Positions 53,399 to 61,575 of a stretch of DNA of 64,000 nt are shown here, in pieces (the stretch's first letter is position 1; the number at the start of each line of letters is the position of its first letter). The translations under genes and the position numbers were made by a program. This stretch comes from Mycobacterium deserti. GTDB taxonomy: Bacteria > Actinomycetota > Actinomycetes > Mycobacteriales > Mycobacteriaceae. Under the pieces are notes generated by a model that saw nothing but the letters and a program-made list of their open reading frames with translations, did not search any database and was not told the origin of the DNA. The stretch lies in assembly GCF_025345615.1 (NCBI RefSeq), contig NZ_JAODWD010000001.1:623304-687303 (forward strand), read 5' to 3'.

Positions 53399-53872
53399 TC
53401 AGTCGGGCGTCGGAGGCTGCGTCATCACCCAAGCCCGGGCGCGGAGATTGTGCCCACCGGGCGATAGCTCATCGACCTGGGTCGCGAGCGACCAGAGATG
53501 TCCCATCGGGTCCCGGATGACGGCGTAGCGATCCCCCCAAAATTCGACGGCGGGAGCGCGCACGGGGTTCGCCCCCGCCGCAAGGGCTCGTTCAAAGACC
53601 GCGTCGACGTCCGCGACGTAGAGGTGCAGTCGCACGGTGGTTGCGTTGGCGCCGGTCGGCGCGCGCAAGTCATCGCCGCCGAATTCGTCGACCACCAGCA
53701 GCCGACCATCGCAGATCAGCAGTTCGGAGTGCATGATCCGGCCGTCCGGTGCGTGGTTGCGCACCAACTCGTCGGCCCCGAACGCCTCGCGATAAAAGGC
53801 GATTGCGGCAGCGGCGTCGGCCGCGGCGATCTGGGGCGTCGGACCCGCGAATTCGTCGCCGATCGACGTCAT
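53399..53872 (-). CDS. VOC-family protein (glyoxalase/dioxygenase-like)
   Basis: 157 residues of the PhnB-like VOC type: TPQIAAADAAAAIAFYREAFGADELVRNHAPDGRIMHSELLICDGRLLVVDEF, then RLHLYVADVDAVFERALAAGANPVRAPAVEFWGDRYAVIRDPMGHLWSLATQ. Substrate unknown; members include metal-dependent lyases, dioxygenases and binding proteins. Its start overlaps the PadR stop by ATGA. Last gene of the VOC-PadR-VOC operon, ending three bases from the convergent ku gene. Confidence 0.85.
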   Translation of the reverse strand: MTSIGDEFAGPTPQIAAADAAAAIAFYREAFGADELVRNHAPDGRIMHSELLICDGRLLVVDEFGGDDLRAPTGANATTVRLHLYVADVDAVFERALAAGANPVRAPAVEFWGDRYAVIRDPMGHLWSLATQVDELSPGGHNLRARAWVMTQPPTPD

Positions 53873-54219
53873 GACGCGTGTCGATTCGTACTCGACAGGA
53901 CTCCGACTCGGCGCGCGGCGGCGACCATCGCAGACAGCCGATCGGCCTCGGCGCGCGCCGCCGCGCGGCCGGCCGTCGTGATCCGGTAGATGCGCCGTCG
54001 CTCGGCGCGGCGATCCGACGCCGCGTGTGTCGAGACCTCCTCATCGAGTTCTTCGATCAAGCCATCGACGCGAAGCCTCTGCAAAGAGCGGTACAGCGTT
54101 GCCGGACCGAGGGTGACCCCGCCTTCGGTGAGCGTTTCGACATCATGCATGATGGCGTATCCATGTCGCGAATCCGCGTGCAGGACAAGCAGAATCGCAA
54201 ACATCGCAGAGGTCAGCAT
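53869..54219 (-). CDS. PadR-family transcriptional regulator
   Basis: 116 residues from the ATG at 54219, one base into the upstream VOC stop (TGATG). The winged helix is LTSAMFAILLVLHADSRHGYAIMHDVETLTEGGVTLGPATLYRSLQRLRVDGLIEELDEE, followed by a short RRRIYRITTAGRAAARAEADRLSAMVAAARR dimerisation helix, as in short PadR proteins. It is the middle gene of the operon and probably represses it through the palindrome at 54623-54637. Confidence 0.88.
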   Translation of the reverse strand: MLTSAMFAILLVLHADSRHGYAIMHDVETLTEGGVTLGPATLYRSLQRLRVDGLIEELDEEVSTHAASDRRAERRRIYRITTAGRAAARAEADRLSAMVAAARRVGVLSSTNRHAS

Positions 54220-54590
54220 CAGCGCGGCTGCATGATCAGGACTTCGAGGCCGTCCGGATCGGTCACGACGAACGAGGTGCCCCAAGCCAGCCCGTTCGGT
54301 TCGGTGGCCGGTACGCCGCGAGCGACCACGCTCGCGTGGGCGGCGTGGACATCATCGGTGGCGAAGATCAGGTCGGCGGCCGAGCCGACGCGGTCCTGCT
54401 TGCCGAAGGCGTTCCCGTCGGCCAGCACGAGCCCCGTATCGGATCCCGTCGGCCTCACCTCGATCCATCGGCCGGCCGGCCCCATGTCGCGGTCCGCCCG
54501 CTTTTCGAAGCCCAGCTTGTCGACGTAGAAGTCGAGAGATCGCTGCTGGTCACTGACGTAGACGGTCACAGTGTTGAGTCGCGTGATCAC
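54219..54590 (-). CDS. VOC-family protein (bleomycin resistance/glyoxalase fold)
   Basis: 123 residues from the GTG at 54590, chosen because GAAGGAG lies eight bases upstream; starting at the ATG at 54632 would add 14 residues and put the start inside the operator. Sequence: VITRLNTVTVYVSDQQRSLDFYVDKLGFEKRADRDMGP...DLIFATDDVHAAHASVVARGVPATEPNGLAWGTSFVVTDPDGLEVLIMQPR, a single-chain VOC domain. Function unknown. First gene of the VOC-PadR-VOC operon. Confidence 0.85.
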   Translation of the reverse strand: MITRLNTVTVYVSDQQRSLDFYVDKLGFEKRADRDMGPAGRWIEVRPTGSDTGLVLADGNAFGKQDRVGSAADLIFATDDVHAAHASVVARGVPATEPNGLAWGTSFVVTDPDGLEVLIMQPR

Positions 54591-54622
54591 CGAAATCACT
54601 CCTTCGCTCGAGCGCCGGGTTA

Positions 54623-54637
54623 TATCCATCATGGATA
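54623..54637. promoter_or_regulatory. Probable PadR operator
   Basis: TATCCATCATGGATA is a perfect 7-1-7 inverted repeat, 33 bases upstream of the GTG start of the VOC-PadR-VOC operon. It is the only palindrome there and is a natural autoregulatory site for the PadR protein encoded in the operon. Confidence 0.65.
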
Positions 54638-54687
54638 GTACTCGCCGTGGCTACACCCGCGCGGCCGCTCACAGGGCCCGTCCGAAT

Positions 54688-54701
54688 TAGAACGTGTTTC
54701 A
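54688..54701. promoter_or_regulatory. KstR-type operator before the SDR operon
   Basis: TAGAACGTGTTTCA matches TNNAACNNGTTNNA at every defined base. It is 64 bases upstream of the GTG start of the SDR gene, a normal operator distance. Third match to the KstR motif in this window. Confidence 0.75.
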
Positions 54702-54765
54702 GAAACAGCCCACCCGGGCGCCCAGGCCTTGTTACGGTTTCGCCCGGCGAGGGAAGGGAGCAGAC

Positions 54766-55557
54766 GTGATCCTCGACAGATTCCGGCTCGACGACCAGGT
54801 CGCGATAGTCACCGGCGCGGGCCGCGGACTGGGCGCGGCGATGGCCCTGGCTTTCGCGGAAGCCGGTGCAGACGTGGTGATCGCGTCGCGCACGCAGTCG
54901 CAACTCGAAGAAGTAGCCGAGCAGATCAAAGGAGTCGGCCGCAAAGCCCACATCGTCGCCGCCGACCTCGCCCACCCCGAGGACACCGCCAAGCTGGCTG
55001 GCACCGCCGTCGAGGCCTTCGGCAAACTAGACATCGTCGTGAACAACGTCGGCGGCACCATGCCGAACGCGCTGCTGAGCACGTCGGCCAAGGACCTGCG
55101 CGACGCATTCACCTTCAACGTCTCCACCGCGCACGCCCTGACAACCGCGGCGGCACCGCTGATGCTCGAGCACTCCGGCGGCGGCAGCATCATCAACATC
55201 ACCTCGACGATGGGCAGGCTGGCGGGCCGTGGATTCGCGGCCTACGGCACGGCCAAGGCGGCACTCTCGCACTACACCCGGCTCTCCGCGTTGGACCTGT
55301 GTCCGCGCATCCGCGTCAATGCGATCGCCCCGGGATCGATACTGACCTCCGCTCTCGACATCGTCGCCTCCAACGACGAGTTGCGCGATCCGATGGAGAA
55401 GGCCACGCCGATGCGCCGACTCGGCGACCCGCAAGACATCGCCGCTGCCGCCGTCTATCTCGCATCTCCTGCGGGCAGCTACCTGACCGGCAAGACGCTG
55501 GAGGTCGACGGCGGCCTCACGTTCCCGAACCTCGACCTGCCCATCCCGGATCTGTGA
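54766..55557 (+). CDS. Short-chain dehydrogenase (Rv0927c-like)
   Basis: 263 residues from the GTG at 54766 (GGGAAGGGAG ribosome binding site). Classical [38 protein letters not shown] (NNAG-like), catalytic Ser in [13 protein letters not shown] and [11 protein letters not shown], with the conserved NAIAPGSI and [19 protein letters not shown] end. The sequence closely resembles M. tuberculosis Rv0927c. It is 10 bases upstream of the Rv0926c-like gene and has a KstR-type operator, so a role in sterol or fatty acyl oxidation is possible. Confidence 0.93.
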   Translation: MILDRFRLDDQVAIVTGAGRGLGAAMALAFAEAGADVVIASRTQSQLEEVAEQIKGVGRKAHIVAADLAHPEDTAKLAGTAVEAFGKLDIVVNNVGGTMPNALLSTSAKDLRDAFTFNVSTAHALTTAAAPLMLEHSGGGSIINITSTMGRLAGRGFAAYGTAKAALSHYTRLSALDLCPRIRVNAIAPGSILTSALDIVASNDELRDPMEKATPMRRLGDPQDIAAAAVYLASPAGSYLTGKTLEVDGGLTFPNLDLPIPDL

Positions 55558-55567
55558 GGCCGCAACC

Positions 55568-56671
55568 ATGACTGGATCATCGGCTCAGCCGACGGGGACA
55601 ATCAAAGTCGCCGCGGTCGGCACCGGCAACGTCGGGCGCCATGCCCTGCGTCAACTCGTCGTCAACCCCGACTACGAGCTCACCGGAGTGTGGGTGTCAT
55701 CGGACTCCAAGGCCGGCAAGGACGCGGGAGAGCTTGCGGGACTTGATCGTTCGACGGGTATCACTGCCACCACCGACCTCGACGCCATTCTTGCCGCCCA
55801 GCCGGACTGCGTCGTCTACACGGCACTGGCCGACAATCGGCTGCCGGACGCGCTGGAGGACTACCGCCGCATCCTCGCCGCGGGCGTCAACGTGGTCGGC
55901 AGCAGCGCCGTGTTCCTGCAGTACCCGTGGCAGGTGCTGCCCGAGGAACTGATCAAGCCCATCGAGGAGGCGACGCAGAACGGCCGGTCGAGCATCTTCG
56001 TCAACGGCATCGACCCCGGATTCGCCAACGACCTGATTCCCCTCGCTCTTGCCGGTACCTGCCAAACCGTCGAGCAGATCCGCTGCATGGAGATCATCAA
56101 CTACGACACCTACGACAGCGCAGCCGTGATGTTCGACGTGATGGGTTTCGGCAGGGCCATGGACGACATTCCGATGCTTCTGCAGCCCGGCGTGCTCAGC
56201 CTCGCGTGGGGATCGGTGGTGCGGCAACTGGCCGCGGGCATCGGCGTCGAACTCGACGAGGTGACCGAGACCTACGTCCGTGAACCCGCACCTGAGGACT
56301 TCGATATCGCCTCGGGTCACATCGCGAAGGGCACGGCGGCGGCGCTGCGCTTCGAGGTGCAGGGCAAGAAGGACGGCAACATTGCCGTGGTCCTCGAACA
56401 CGTCACCCGCCTGCGCGACGACCTGCACCCCGACTGGCCGCAACCCGCGCAGGAAGGCGGTTCCTATCGCATCGAGATCACCGGCGAACCGTCCTACACG
56501 GTCGACCTGTGCTTGAGCAGTCCGAGTGGCGACCACAACCACGCCGGACTGGTCGCCACCGCGGCGCGCGTCGTCAACGCGATCCCCGCGGTCGTGGCGG
56601 CGCCGCCGGGTATCACGACGACGCTCGACCTGCCCCTCATCACCGGAAAAGGGTTGTACGCTCTGACATAG
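55568..56671 (+). CDS. Dihydrodipicolinate-reductase-like protein (Rv0926c-like)
   Basis: 367 residues with an N-terminal Rossmann domain (IKVAAVGTGNVGRHALRQLVVNPDYELTGVWVSSDSKAGKDAGELAG), the pattern of mycobacterial homologues of DapB/amino acid dehydrogenases with unknown substrates. It is not the biosynthetic DapB, which is shorter. It lies 10 bases after the SDR gene in the same operon, so the two may act on the same pathway under KstR-type control. Confidence 0.87.
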   Translation: MTGSSAQPTGTIKVAAVGTGNVGRHALRQLVVNPDYELTGVWVSSDSKAGKDAGELAGLDRSTGITATTDLDAILAAQPDCVVYTALADNRLPDALEDYRRILAAGVNVVGSSAVFLQYPWQVLPEELIKPIEEATQNGRSSIFVNGIDPGFANDLIPLALAGTCQTVEQIRCMEIINYDTYDSAAVMFDVMGFGRAMDDIPMLLQPGVLSLAWGSVVRQLAAGIGVELDEVTETYVREPAPEDFDIASGHIAKGTAAALRFEVQGKKDGNIAVVLEHVTRLRDDLHPDWPQPAQEGGSYRIEITGEPSYTVDLCLSSPSGDHNHAGLVATAARVVNAIPAVVAAPPGITTTLDLPLITGKGLYALT

Positions 56672-56697
56672 CGGGGCCAACGAGAAGAGGGTCGCCT

Positions 56698-57003
56698 ATG
56701 CGAAGGACACGTCGTTTTCTCGTCTCACTGACGGCAGGCGCCGGTGCGGTCGCGGCGATCACCACCGCAACCCCGGCGCTCGCGCAGCCCCAGCCTCCTC
56801 TGCCCCAGTGCGTGGACACCGGCGGGGCGGAGGCCGCCGGAGGCTCGACCACCATGTGCGCCACGCCCGGCAACGTTCAGATCAACTCCACTCCGGCCGA
56901 CACCACCTACCTGTATCCGTGGGAAGACGAGTTCTACGGGCCCGCCCTGATCATCGGCGGCGGTGGCGGCTGGCACGGCGGTGGCGGCCCCGGCGGCCGC
57001 TGA
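56698..57003 (+). CDS. Small secreted protein, Gly-rich C-terminus
   Basis: 101 residues from the ATG at 56698 with AGAGGG upstream. Signal peptide MRRTRRFLVSLTAGAGAVAAITTATPALAQ has a twin-Arg (RRTRRFL) but lacks the full Tat pattern, so Sec export is more likely. Mature region has two cysteines (LPQCVDTGG, TTMCATPGN) and ends in IIGGGGGWHGGGGPGGR. Belongs with the next gene to a pair of related small exported proteins. Confidence 0.75.
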   Translation: MRRTRRFLVSLTAGAGAVAAITTATPALAQPQPPLPQCVDTGGAEAAGGSTTMCATPGNVQINSTPADTTYLYPWEDEFYGPALIIGGGGGWHGGGGPGGR

Positions 57004-57031
57004 CCGCCCCATGGCCCAAAGGAGGCCAATC

Positions 57032-57268
57032 ATGCAGTACAAAACCCGTTACTCTGCAACGCTTTTCGCAGCGATAGGCGCGGCCGTCATTATGGCGCCG
57101 CCCGCCGCTGGAGCACCCGAATGCACCAGCATCGCGCCCAACACGACGCAGTGCGAGACCAACGGCAGCTCGCAGATCGTCACCTCACCGTCGATCACCA
57201 CCGGCCCGTACTGGGGCTGGCCCTATGGCGGCGGCTTCTCGTTCTCGCTCGGCGGATTCGGCTTCTAG
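57032..57268 (+). CDS. Small secreted protein, aromatic/Gly-rich end
   Basis: 78 residues with a strong AAAGGAGG ribosome binding site. Signal peptide YSATLFAAIGAAVIMAPPAAGAP; mature part has two cysteines (APECTSIAPNTTQCETNGSSQI) and ends WGWPYGGGFSFSLGGFGF. The cysteine-asparagine pattern (CxxxxPNTTQCxTNGSSQI) and the (V/I)xxSP...Y motif are shared with the preceding gene in looser form, so they may be old duplicates. Function unknown. Confidence 0.75.
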   Translation: MQYKTRYSATLFAAIGAAVIMAPPAAGAPECTSIAPNTTQCETNGSSQIVTSPSITTGPYWGWPYGGGFSFSLGGFGF

Positions 57269-57305
57269 CCCCGCGCCCCAGGTTTCGGCCGACGCGATTC
57301 GGCTA

Positions 57306-57350
57306 ACCTAACTTTTCAATTCGCTCTACCGGATGAAAAGTGGGTTAGGT
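57306..57350 (+). promoter_or_regulatory. Inverted repeat at the mntH start, possible metal-regulator site
   Basis: ACCTAAC plus TTTTC (57306-57317) is mirrored by GAAAA (57335-57339) and GTTAGGT (57344-57350), with the GTG start of mntH beginning in the last arm. The left arm, CTAACCTAA (57303-57311), equals one half of the IdeR/MntR-type box, while the other half is poorly matched. It could be a metalloregulator site or an RNA hairpin over the start. Confidence 0.5.
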
Positions 57351-58575
57351 GAAAGCGGACGTCGACGCCCGTATTCGACCGAGTTGGGTGCTGCTCGGGC
57401 CTGCGTTCGTCGCGGCCATCGCCTATGTCGATCCCGGCAACGTCGCCGCCAACGTCAGCGCCGGGGCCCAGTTCGGCTTCCTGCTCGTCTGGGTCATCGT
57501 CGTGGCCAACAGCATGGCCTGCCTCGTGCAGTACCTGTCGGCGAAGCTCGGTCTGGTCAGCGGGCTGTCGCTGCCCGAGGCGGTGGCCACGCGGACCCGG
57601 CGCCGAAGTCGGCTGGCGTACTGGCTGCAAGCCGAATTGGTCGCTATGGCAACAGATCTGGCCGAGGTGATGGGCGGGGCGATCGCGCTGTACCTGCTCT
57701 TCGATCTGCCCCTGGTCCTCGGCGGCGTCATCACCGGTGCCGTCTCGCTGATACTGCTGATCGTGAAGGATCGCCGGGGCCAGACGATCTTCGAGCGAGT
57801 CATCACCGGTCTCCTGATGGTCATCGCGATCGGCTTCCTCACGAGTCTGTTCGTCGCACCGCCGGCGGCCGGCGACGTCGCGGCCGGATTGGTGCCGAAG
57901 TTCGCCGGTTCGGAAAGTGTGCTGCTGGCCGCGGCCATGCTCGGCGCGACCGTGATGCCGCACGCGGTGTACCTGCACTCGGGACTGGCGCGCGACCGGC
58001 ACGGCCACCCCGACTCCGGGCCGCGGCGACGGATGCTGCTGCGCGTCACCCGGTGGGACGTCGGCATCGCGATGGTCATCGCCGGCGCGGTGAACATGTC
58101 GATGCTGCTGATCGCCGCGACGAATCTTCAGGGCCAGGACAACACCGACTCGATCGAGGGGGCGCACGCCGCGGTCGCGGACACCCTGGGTCCGATCGTG
58201 GCGCTGCTGTTCGCCATCGGATTGCTCGCCTCCGGCCTCGCGTCGTCGTCGGTCGGCGCCTACGCCGGGGCGATGATCATGCAGGGCCTGCTGCATGTGT
58301 CCATCCCGATGGTGTTGCGCCGCCTGATCACCCTGCTGCCCGCGCTGGTGATCCTCGCGGTGGGTCTGGACGCGAGCCGGGCGCTGGTGTTGTCGCAGGT
58401 GGTGCTGTCGTTCGGCATCCCGTTCGCGTTGATCCCGCTTATCCGGGTGACCAGCGACCGCGCGGTGATGGGCGACGACGTGAACCATCGCGTGACCACT
58501 GCTCTCGGTTGGACCGTCGCAGTATTGATTAGTCTGCTCAATGTGGTGTTGATCTATCTGACTGTCGCGGGATAG
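57349..58575 (+). CDS. mntH: NRAMP-family Mn2+/H+ symporter MntH
   Basis: 408 residues with about eleven membrane segments. The metal-binding motif in TM1 is intact (YVDPGNVAANVSAGA) and TM6 has the second signature MLGATVMPHAVYLHSGLARD. It imports Mn2+ (and other divalent metals) with protons. The GTG start at 57349 follows an inverted repeat. The ATG of the cyclotransferase/hydrolase gene is immediately after its stop, so they form an operon. The M. tuberculosis homologue is Rv0924c, regulated by MntR. Confidence 0.95.
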   Translation: MKADVDARIRPSWVLLGPAFVAAIAYVDPGNVAANVSAGAQFGFLLVWVIVVANSMACLVQYLSAKLGLVSGLSLPEAVATRTRRRSRLAYWLQAELVAMATDLAEVMGGAIALYLLFDLPLVLGGVITGAVSLILLIVKDRRGQTIFERVITGLLMVIAIGFLTSLFVAPPAAGDVAAGLVPKFAGSESVLLAAAMLGATVMPHAVYLHSGLARDRHGHPDSGPRRRMLLRVTRWDVGIAMVIAGAVNMSMLLIAATNLQGQDNTDSIEGAHAAVADTLGPIVALLFAIGLLASGLASSSVGAYAGAMIMQGLLHVSIPMVLRRLITLLPALVILAVGLDASRALVLSQVVLSFGIPFALIPLIRVTSDRAVMGDDVNHRVTTALGWTVAVLISLLNVVLIYLTVAG

Positions 58576-59649
58576 ATGCTGGCGGCGCGACACGTCTACT
58601 TCGCGTACGGGTCCAACCTGTGCGTCAATCAGATGGCGCTGCGTTGTCCCAGCGCGGTCAACCCCCGCCGAGCCACTCTTGCCGACCACGACTGGTTGAT
58701 CAACGAGCGCGGGGTGGCCACCGTCGAGCCGTTCGACGGTTCACAGGTGCACGGCGTGGTGTGGGAATTGACCGACCGTGACCTGGCCACGCTCGACAGT
58801 GCGGAGGGTGTTCCGGTGCGCTATCGCCGCGATCGGCTCACCGTGCACACCGACGAGGGCCCCTCGCACGCGTGGGTCTACATCGACCACCGTGTCGAGC
58901 CGGGCGCGCCGCGGCCGGGCTACCTCGAGCGCATCATCGACGGCGCACTGCACCACGATCTACCGCAGCGCTGGGTCGAGTTCCTCAAGCGCTGGGATCC
59001 GGCGCACTGGCCGAACCGCACGCACCGCGCGAATCCTGATGCCCCACAGACGCTTTCTGATCTGCTGACGCGCCCGGGCGTCGAGGAGCTTTCCACGCTG
59101 CGATCGCGGTTCGGGTTCCTGGCGATCCACGGCGGCGGCCTCGAGCAGATGACCGACGTGATCGCCGAGCGCGCCGCCGACGCCGCGGGTGCGTCGCTGT
59201 ACGTGGTGCGTCACCCCGACCACTACCCACACCATCTGCCCTCGGCGCGCTACCGCGCCGAGGAATCCGAGCGGCTCGCCGAATTCCTCGACCACGTCGA
59301 TGTCGCGGTGTCGCTGCACGGCTACGGGCGCATCGGGCGCAGCACCCAACTGCTGGCCGGCGGGCGAAACCGCTCGCTTGCCGAGCATCTCGCCCGCCAC
59401 GTCGACGTCCCCGGCTATCAAGTCGTCACCGACCTCGATGCGATTCCGCGCGAGCTGCGCGGACTGCATCCGGACAATCCGGTCAACCGGATGCGCGGCG
59501 GTGGCGCCCAACTGGAGTTGACACCGCGGGTGCGCGGCGTCAGCCCGCGCAGCCAGCTGCCCGGCGACGACGGACTGACCCCGGCCACCTCCGCACTGGT
59601 GCAGGGACTCGTCGCGACCGCGCACTCGTGGGAACTACCCTGGGCTTAG
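58576..59649 (+). CDS. Gamma-glutamylcyclotransferase/poly-gamma-glutamate hydrolase fusion
   Basis: 357 residues with two domains. Residues 1-125 are a GGCT-like cyclotransferase (VYFAYGSNLCVNQM is the hallmark YGSNL motif; a Glu-rich catalytic site is less clear). Residues about 150-357 resemble the DUF867/PF05908 poly-gamma-glutamate hydrolase fold (FLAIHGGGLEQMTDVIAERAA, VAVSLHGYGR, with His residues for a metal). Both halves act on gamma-glutamyl bonds, so the fusion probably handles a gamma-glutamyl peptide or polymer. Follows mntH directly and overlaps the next gene by one base. Confidence 0.78.
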   Translation: MLAARHVYFAYGSNLCVNQMALRCPSAVNPRRATLADHDWLINERGVATVEPFDGSQVHGVVWELTDRDLATLDSAEGVPVRYRRDRLTVHTDEGPSHAWVYIDHRVEPGAPRPGYLERIIDGALHHDLPQRWVEFLKRWDPAHWPNRTHRANPDAPQTLSDLLTRPGVEELSTLRSRFGFLAIHGGGLEQMTDVIAERAADAAGASLYVVRHPDHYPHHLPSARYRAEESERLAEFLDHVDVAVSLHGYGRIGRSTQLLAGGRNRSLAEHLARHVDVPGYQVVTDLDAIPRELRGLHPDNPVNRMRGGGAQLELTPRVRGVSPRSQLPGDDGLTPATSALVQGLVATAHSWELPWA

Positions 59650-60734
59650 TGCGCTCCACAGCCGTCGCCATCCTTCTGATCCTGGGCCTGGCCACCGCGC
59701 CCGCCCATGCCGAGACCGCCCCGGTACCCGACGCGTTGACCCGCATCGTGGTCGACGGCGATCTCGCGGGCGCCGTCGCCGTGGTCCGCGACGGACCCGG
59801 GCTCACCCGGTTCGCGGCCGGTCACTCCGACGTCCACACTCGAACCGGCTTCGTGCCCAACACCCACGTTCGTGCGGCAAGCATCACGAAAACCTTTGTC
59901 GCCGCTACGGTTATGCAGCTGGTCGCCGAGGGCAGGGTCGACCTCGATGCGCCGATCGAGACCTATCTGCCCGGCCGCATCCGCGGCAACGGCATCGACG
60001 CCGACGCGATCACGATGCGACAACTGCTGCGCCACCAGAGCGGCCTACCCGAGTATTTCGACAAGGACACCGCGCCGCCGGTCGAGCCGGTAACCGGCGA
60101 GCAACTGCTCGACATGGCGCTGAGCAGACCGGCACAATTCCCGCCCGGCGCGGAAATGCGATACACGAACACGAACTACATCGTCGCCGGGCTGGTGATC
60201 GAGAAGGTGACGACGCGTCCCGCCGTCGAGGAGATCACCCGGCGCATCATTGCGCCGCTCGGCCTGTCCGAGACCTACTTCCCCGCGCCGGGTGACACCG
60301 GGTTGCGGCAGCCGTTCGCGCACGGCTACGAGATCGACGACGGGGGGCGGACCGACGTCACCGATTTCAACGCCTCCGCCGCGGGCCTGGCAGGCGGGCT
60401 CATCTCGACCAACGAGGACACGACGGCGTTCATCACCGCGCTGCTCGACGGCCGGATCGTGGCGCGGCCACTGCTGGACCAGATGATGGAAACGGTCCCG
60501 ATGCCCGGCGGCGACGGCCTGCTCAGTTACGGCCTCGGGCTGAGCAAGGTGTCGCTGCCCTGCGGCAGAACGGCGTGGGGGCACGGCGGCGACCTCCAGG
60601 GGTTCCACAGTTTCATGGCCAAAACCTTCGACGGACCCGCCATCTCCATGACCTTCACGCAGTCTCCGGACGCCACCTCGCCGGCCACCGATCCGCGCGG
60701 CGACGTGCTCACGGCGTTGTACTGCCCGGCGTAG
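59649..60734 (+). CDS. Secreted serine hydrolase, beta-lactamase/D-Ala carboxypeptidase fold
   Basis: 361 residues from the GTG at 59649 (one base into the previous stop). Signal peptide VRSTAVAILLILGLATAPAHAE; a GTG at 59628 would give seven more residues. The class C motifs are present: SxxK in AASITKTFVAATVM, YxN in YTNTNYIVAG, and HGG in WGHGGDLQGFHS. It should hydrolyse D-amino-acid peptides or esters outside the cell; the real substrate is unknown. Continues the mntH operon. Confidence 0.88.
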   Translation: MRSTAVAILLILGLATAPAHAETAPVPDALTRIVVDGDLAGAVAVVRDGPGLTRFAAGHSDVHTRTGFVPNTHVRAASITKTFVAATVMQLVAEGRVDLDAPIETYLPGRIRGNGIDADAITMRQLLRHQSGLPEYFDKDTAPPVEPVTGEQLLDMALSRPAQFPPGAEMRYTNTNYIVAGLVIEKVTTRPAVEEITRRIIAPLGLSETYFPAPGDTGLRQPFAHGYEIDDGGRTDVTDFNASAAGLAGGLISTNEDTTAFITALLDGRIVARPLLDQMMETVPMPGGDGLLSYGLGLSKVSLPCGRTAWGHGGDLQGFHSFMAKTFDGPAISMTFTQSPDATSPATDPRGDVLTALYCPA

Positions 60735-60777
60735 GCGAGCACCCATCCGGGTCGGGGCCCTGCTCCGAATACCTGAT

Positions 60778-61536
60778 GTGGATCGCCCATACCTGTACCG
60801 GACCCGGGTCACGCACCTGCGGCGTGCCCCGGTACACCACTACTTCGAACACAGCGGCTACAGCTGGTACGTCGACGTCGACTCGCTGCCGCGGCTGCCG
60901 AGATGGCTGCGGCCGTTCGCCCGCTTCGACGCCGGTGACCACTTCGACGGCGCCCCCGGCGACTCGCTGCGAACGCGTGTCGAGGCCTTCCTGCGCGAGC
61001 GCGGCGTCGACCCGGACGGCGGCAAGATCACCGCGCTGCTGCAGGCCAGGGTGCTGGGCTACGAGTTCAACCCGGTCAGTTTGTTCTGGTGTCACGATTC
61101 GTCCGGCATCGTGCGCCACGTCGTCATGGAGATGCACAACACCCGCGGAGGCCGGCATGCCTATCTGTTGCCGCCGGGGTCGGATCCCGCCGCGATGGCG
61201 ATGAAGAAGCTGCGCGTCTCACCGTTCCACGGCGTCGACGGCTACTACCTCGTTCGGGCCCCGCGACCGGGCGCCGAGTTGGACGTCACGGTCTCGCTAC
61301 ATCGCGACAATGAACCGGCGTTCGTGGCGACGGTGCGCGGTACGCGACGGCCCGGCGGCGTCGCCGAACTGCTGCGCATGCAAGCGGTGGCACCGATGGC
61401 TCCGATGATGGCGGCCCTGGAATTTCGCGTGCAGAATCTCACACTCATGCTGCGGCGAGTACCCGTCGTCAACAGCGTCAGCGAAACACGTTCGGAGACA
61501 GCCCCATTGCTCGCCGCCCCGGCGAGATCGCGATAA
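60778..61536 (+). CDS. DUF1365 protein (Rv0448c-like) at the sigK locus
   Basis: 252 residues from a GTG. DUF1365 pattern: PYLYRTRVTHLRRAPVHHYFEHSGYSWYVDVD, ALLQARVLGYEFNPVSLFWCHD and MKKLRVSPFHGVDGYYLVR. Function unknown, but DUF1365 genes usually lie with cyclopropane-type synthases or SigK genes; in M. tuberculosis Rv0448c precedes ufaA1, Rv0446c, sigK and rskA. Here sigK follows directly, so the intermediate two genes are missing. The gene may be expressed with sigK. Confidence 0.85.
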   Translation: MDRPYLYRTRVTHLRRAPVHHYFEHSGYSWYVDVDSLPRLPRWLRPFARFDAGDHFDGAPGDSLRTRVEAFLRERGVDPDGGKITALLQARVLGYEFNPVSLFWCHDSSGIVRHVVMEMHNTRGGRHAYLLPPGSDPAAMAMKKLRVSPFHGVDGYYLVRAPRPGAELDVTVSLHRDNEPAFVATVRGTRRPGGVAELLRMQAVAPMAPMMAALEFRVQNLTLMLRRVPVVNSVSETRSETAPLLAAPARSR

Positions 61537-61575
61537 CTCGTGACGCTGTTGGCGCCGGTAGCTAGGCTACGGCTC

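Noticed and set aside
54219-54632. ATG at 54632 as start of the VOC gene
   Set aside because: It lies inside the palindromic operator and has no ribosome binding site, whereas the GTG at 54590 has GAAGGAG.
57293-57311. Full IdeR box upstream of mntH
   Set aside because: Only the right half matches the 19-base consensus; the left half has about five mismatches, so I call only a possible site.
61482-61495. KstR-like core AACACGTT near sigK
   Set aside because: The outer T and A of the consensus are C and G, and it lies inside the DUF1365 coding region.
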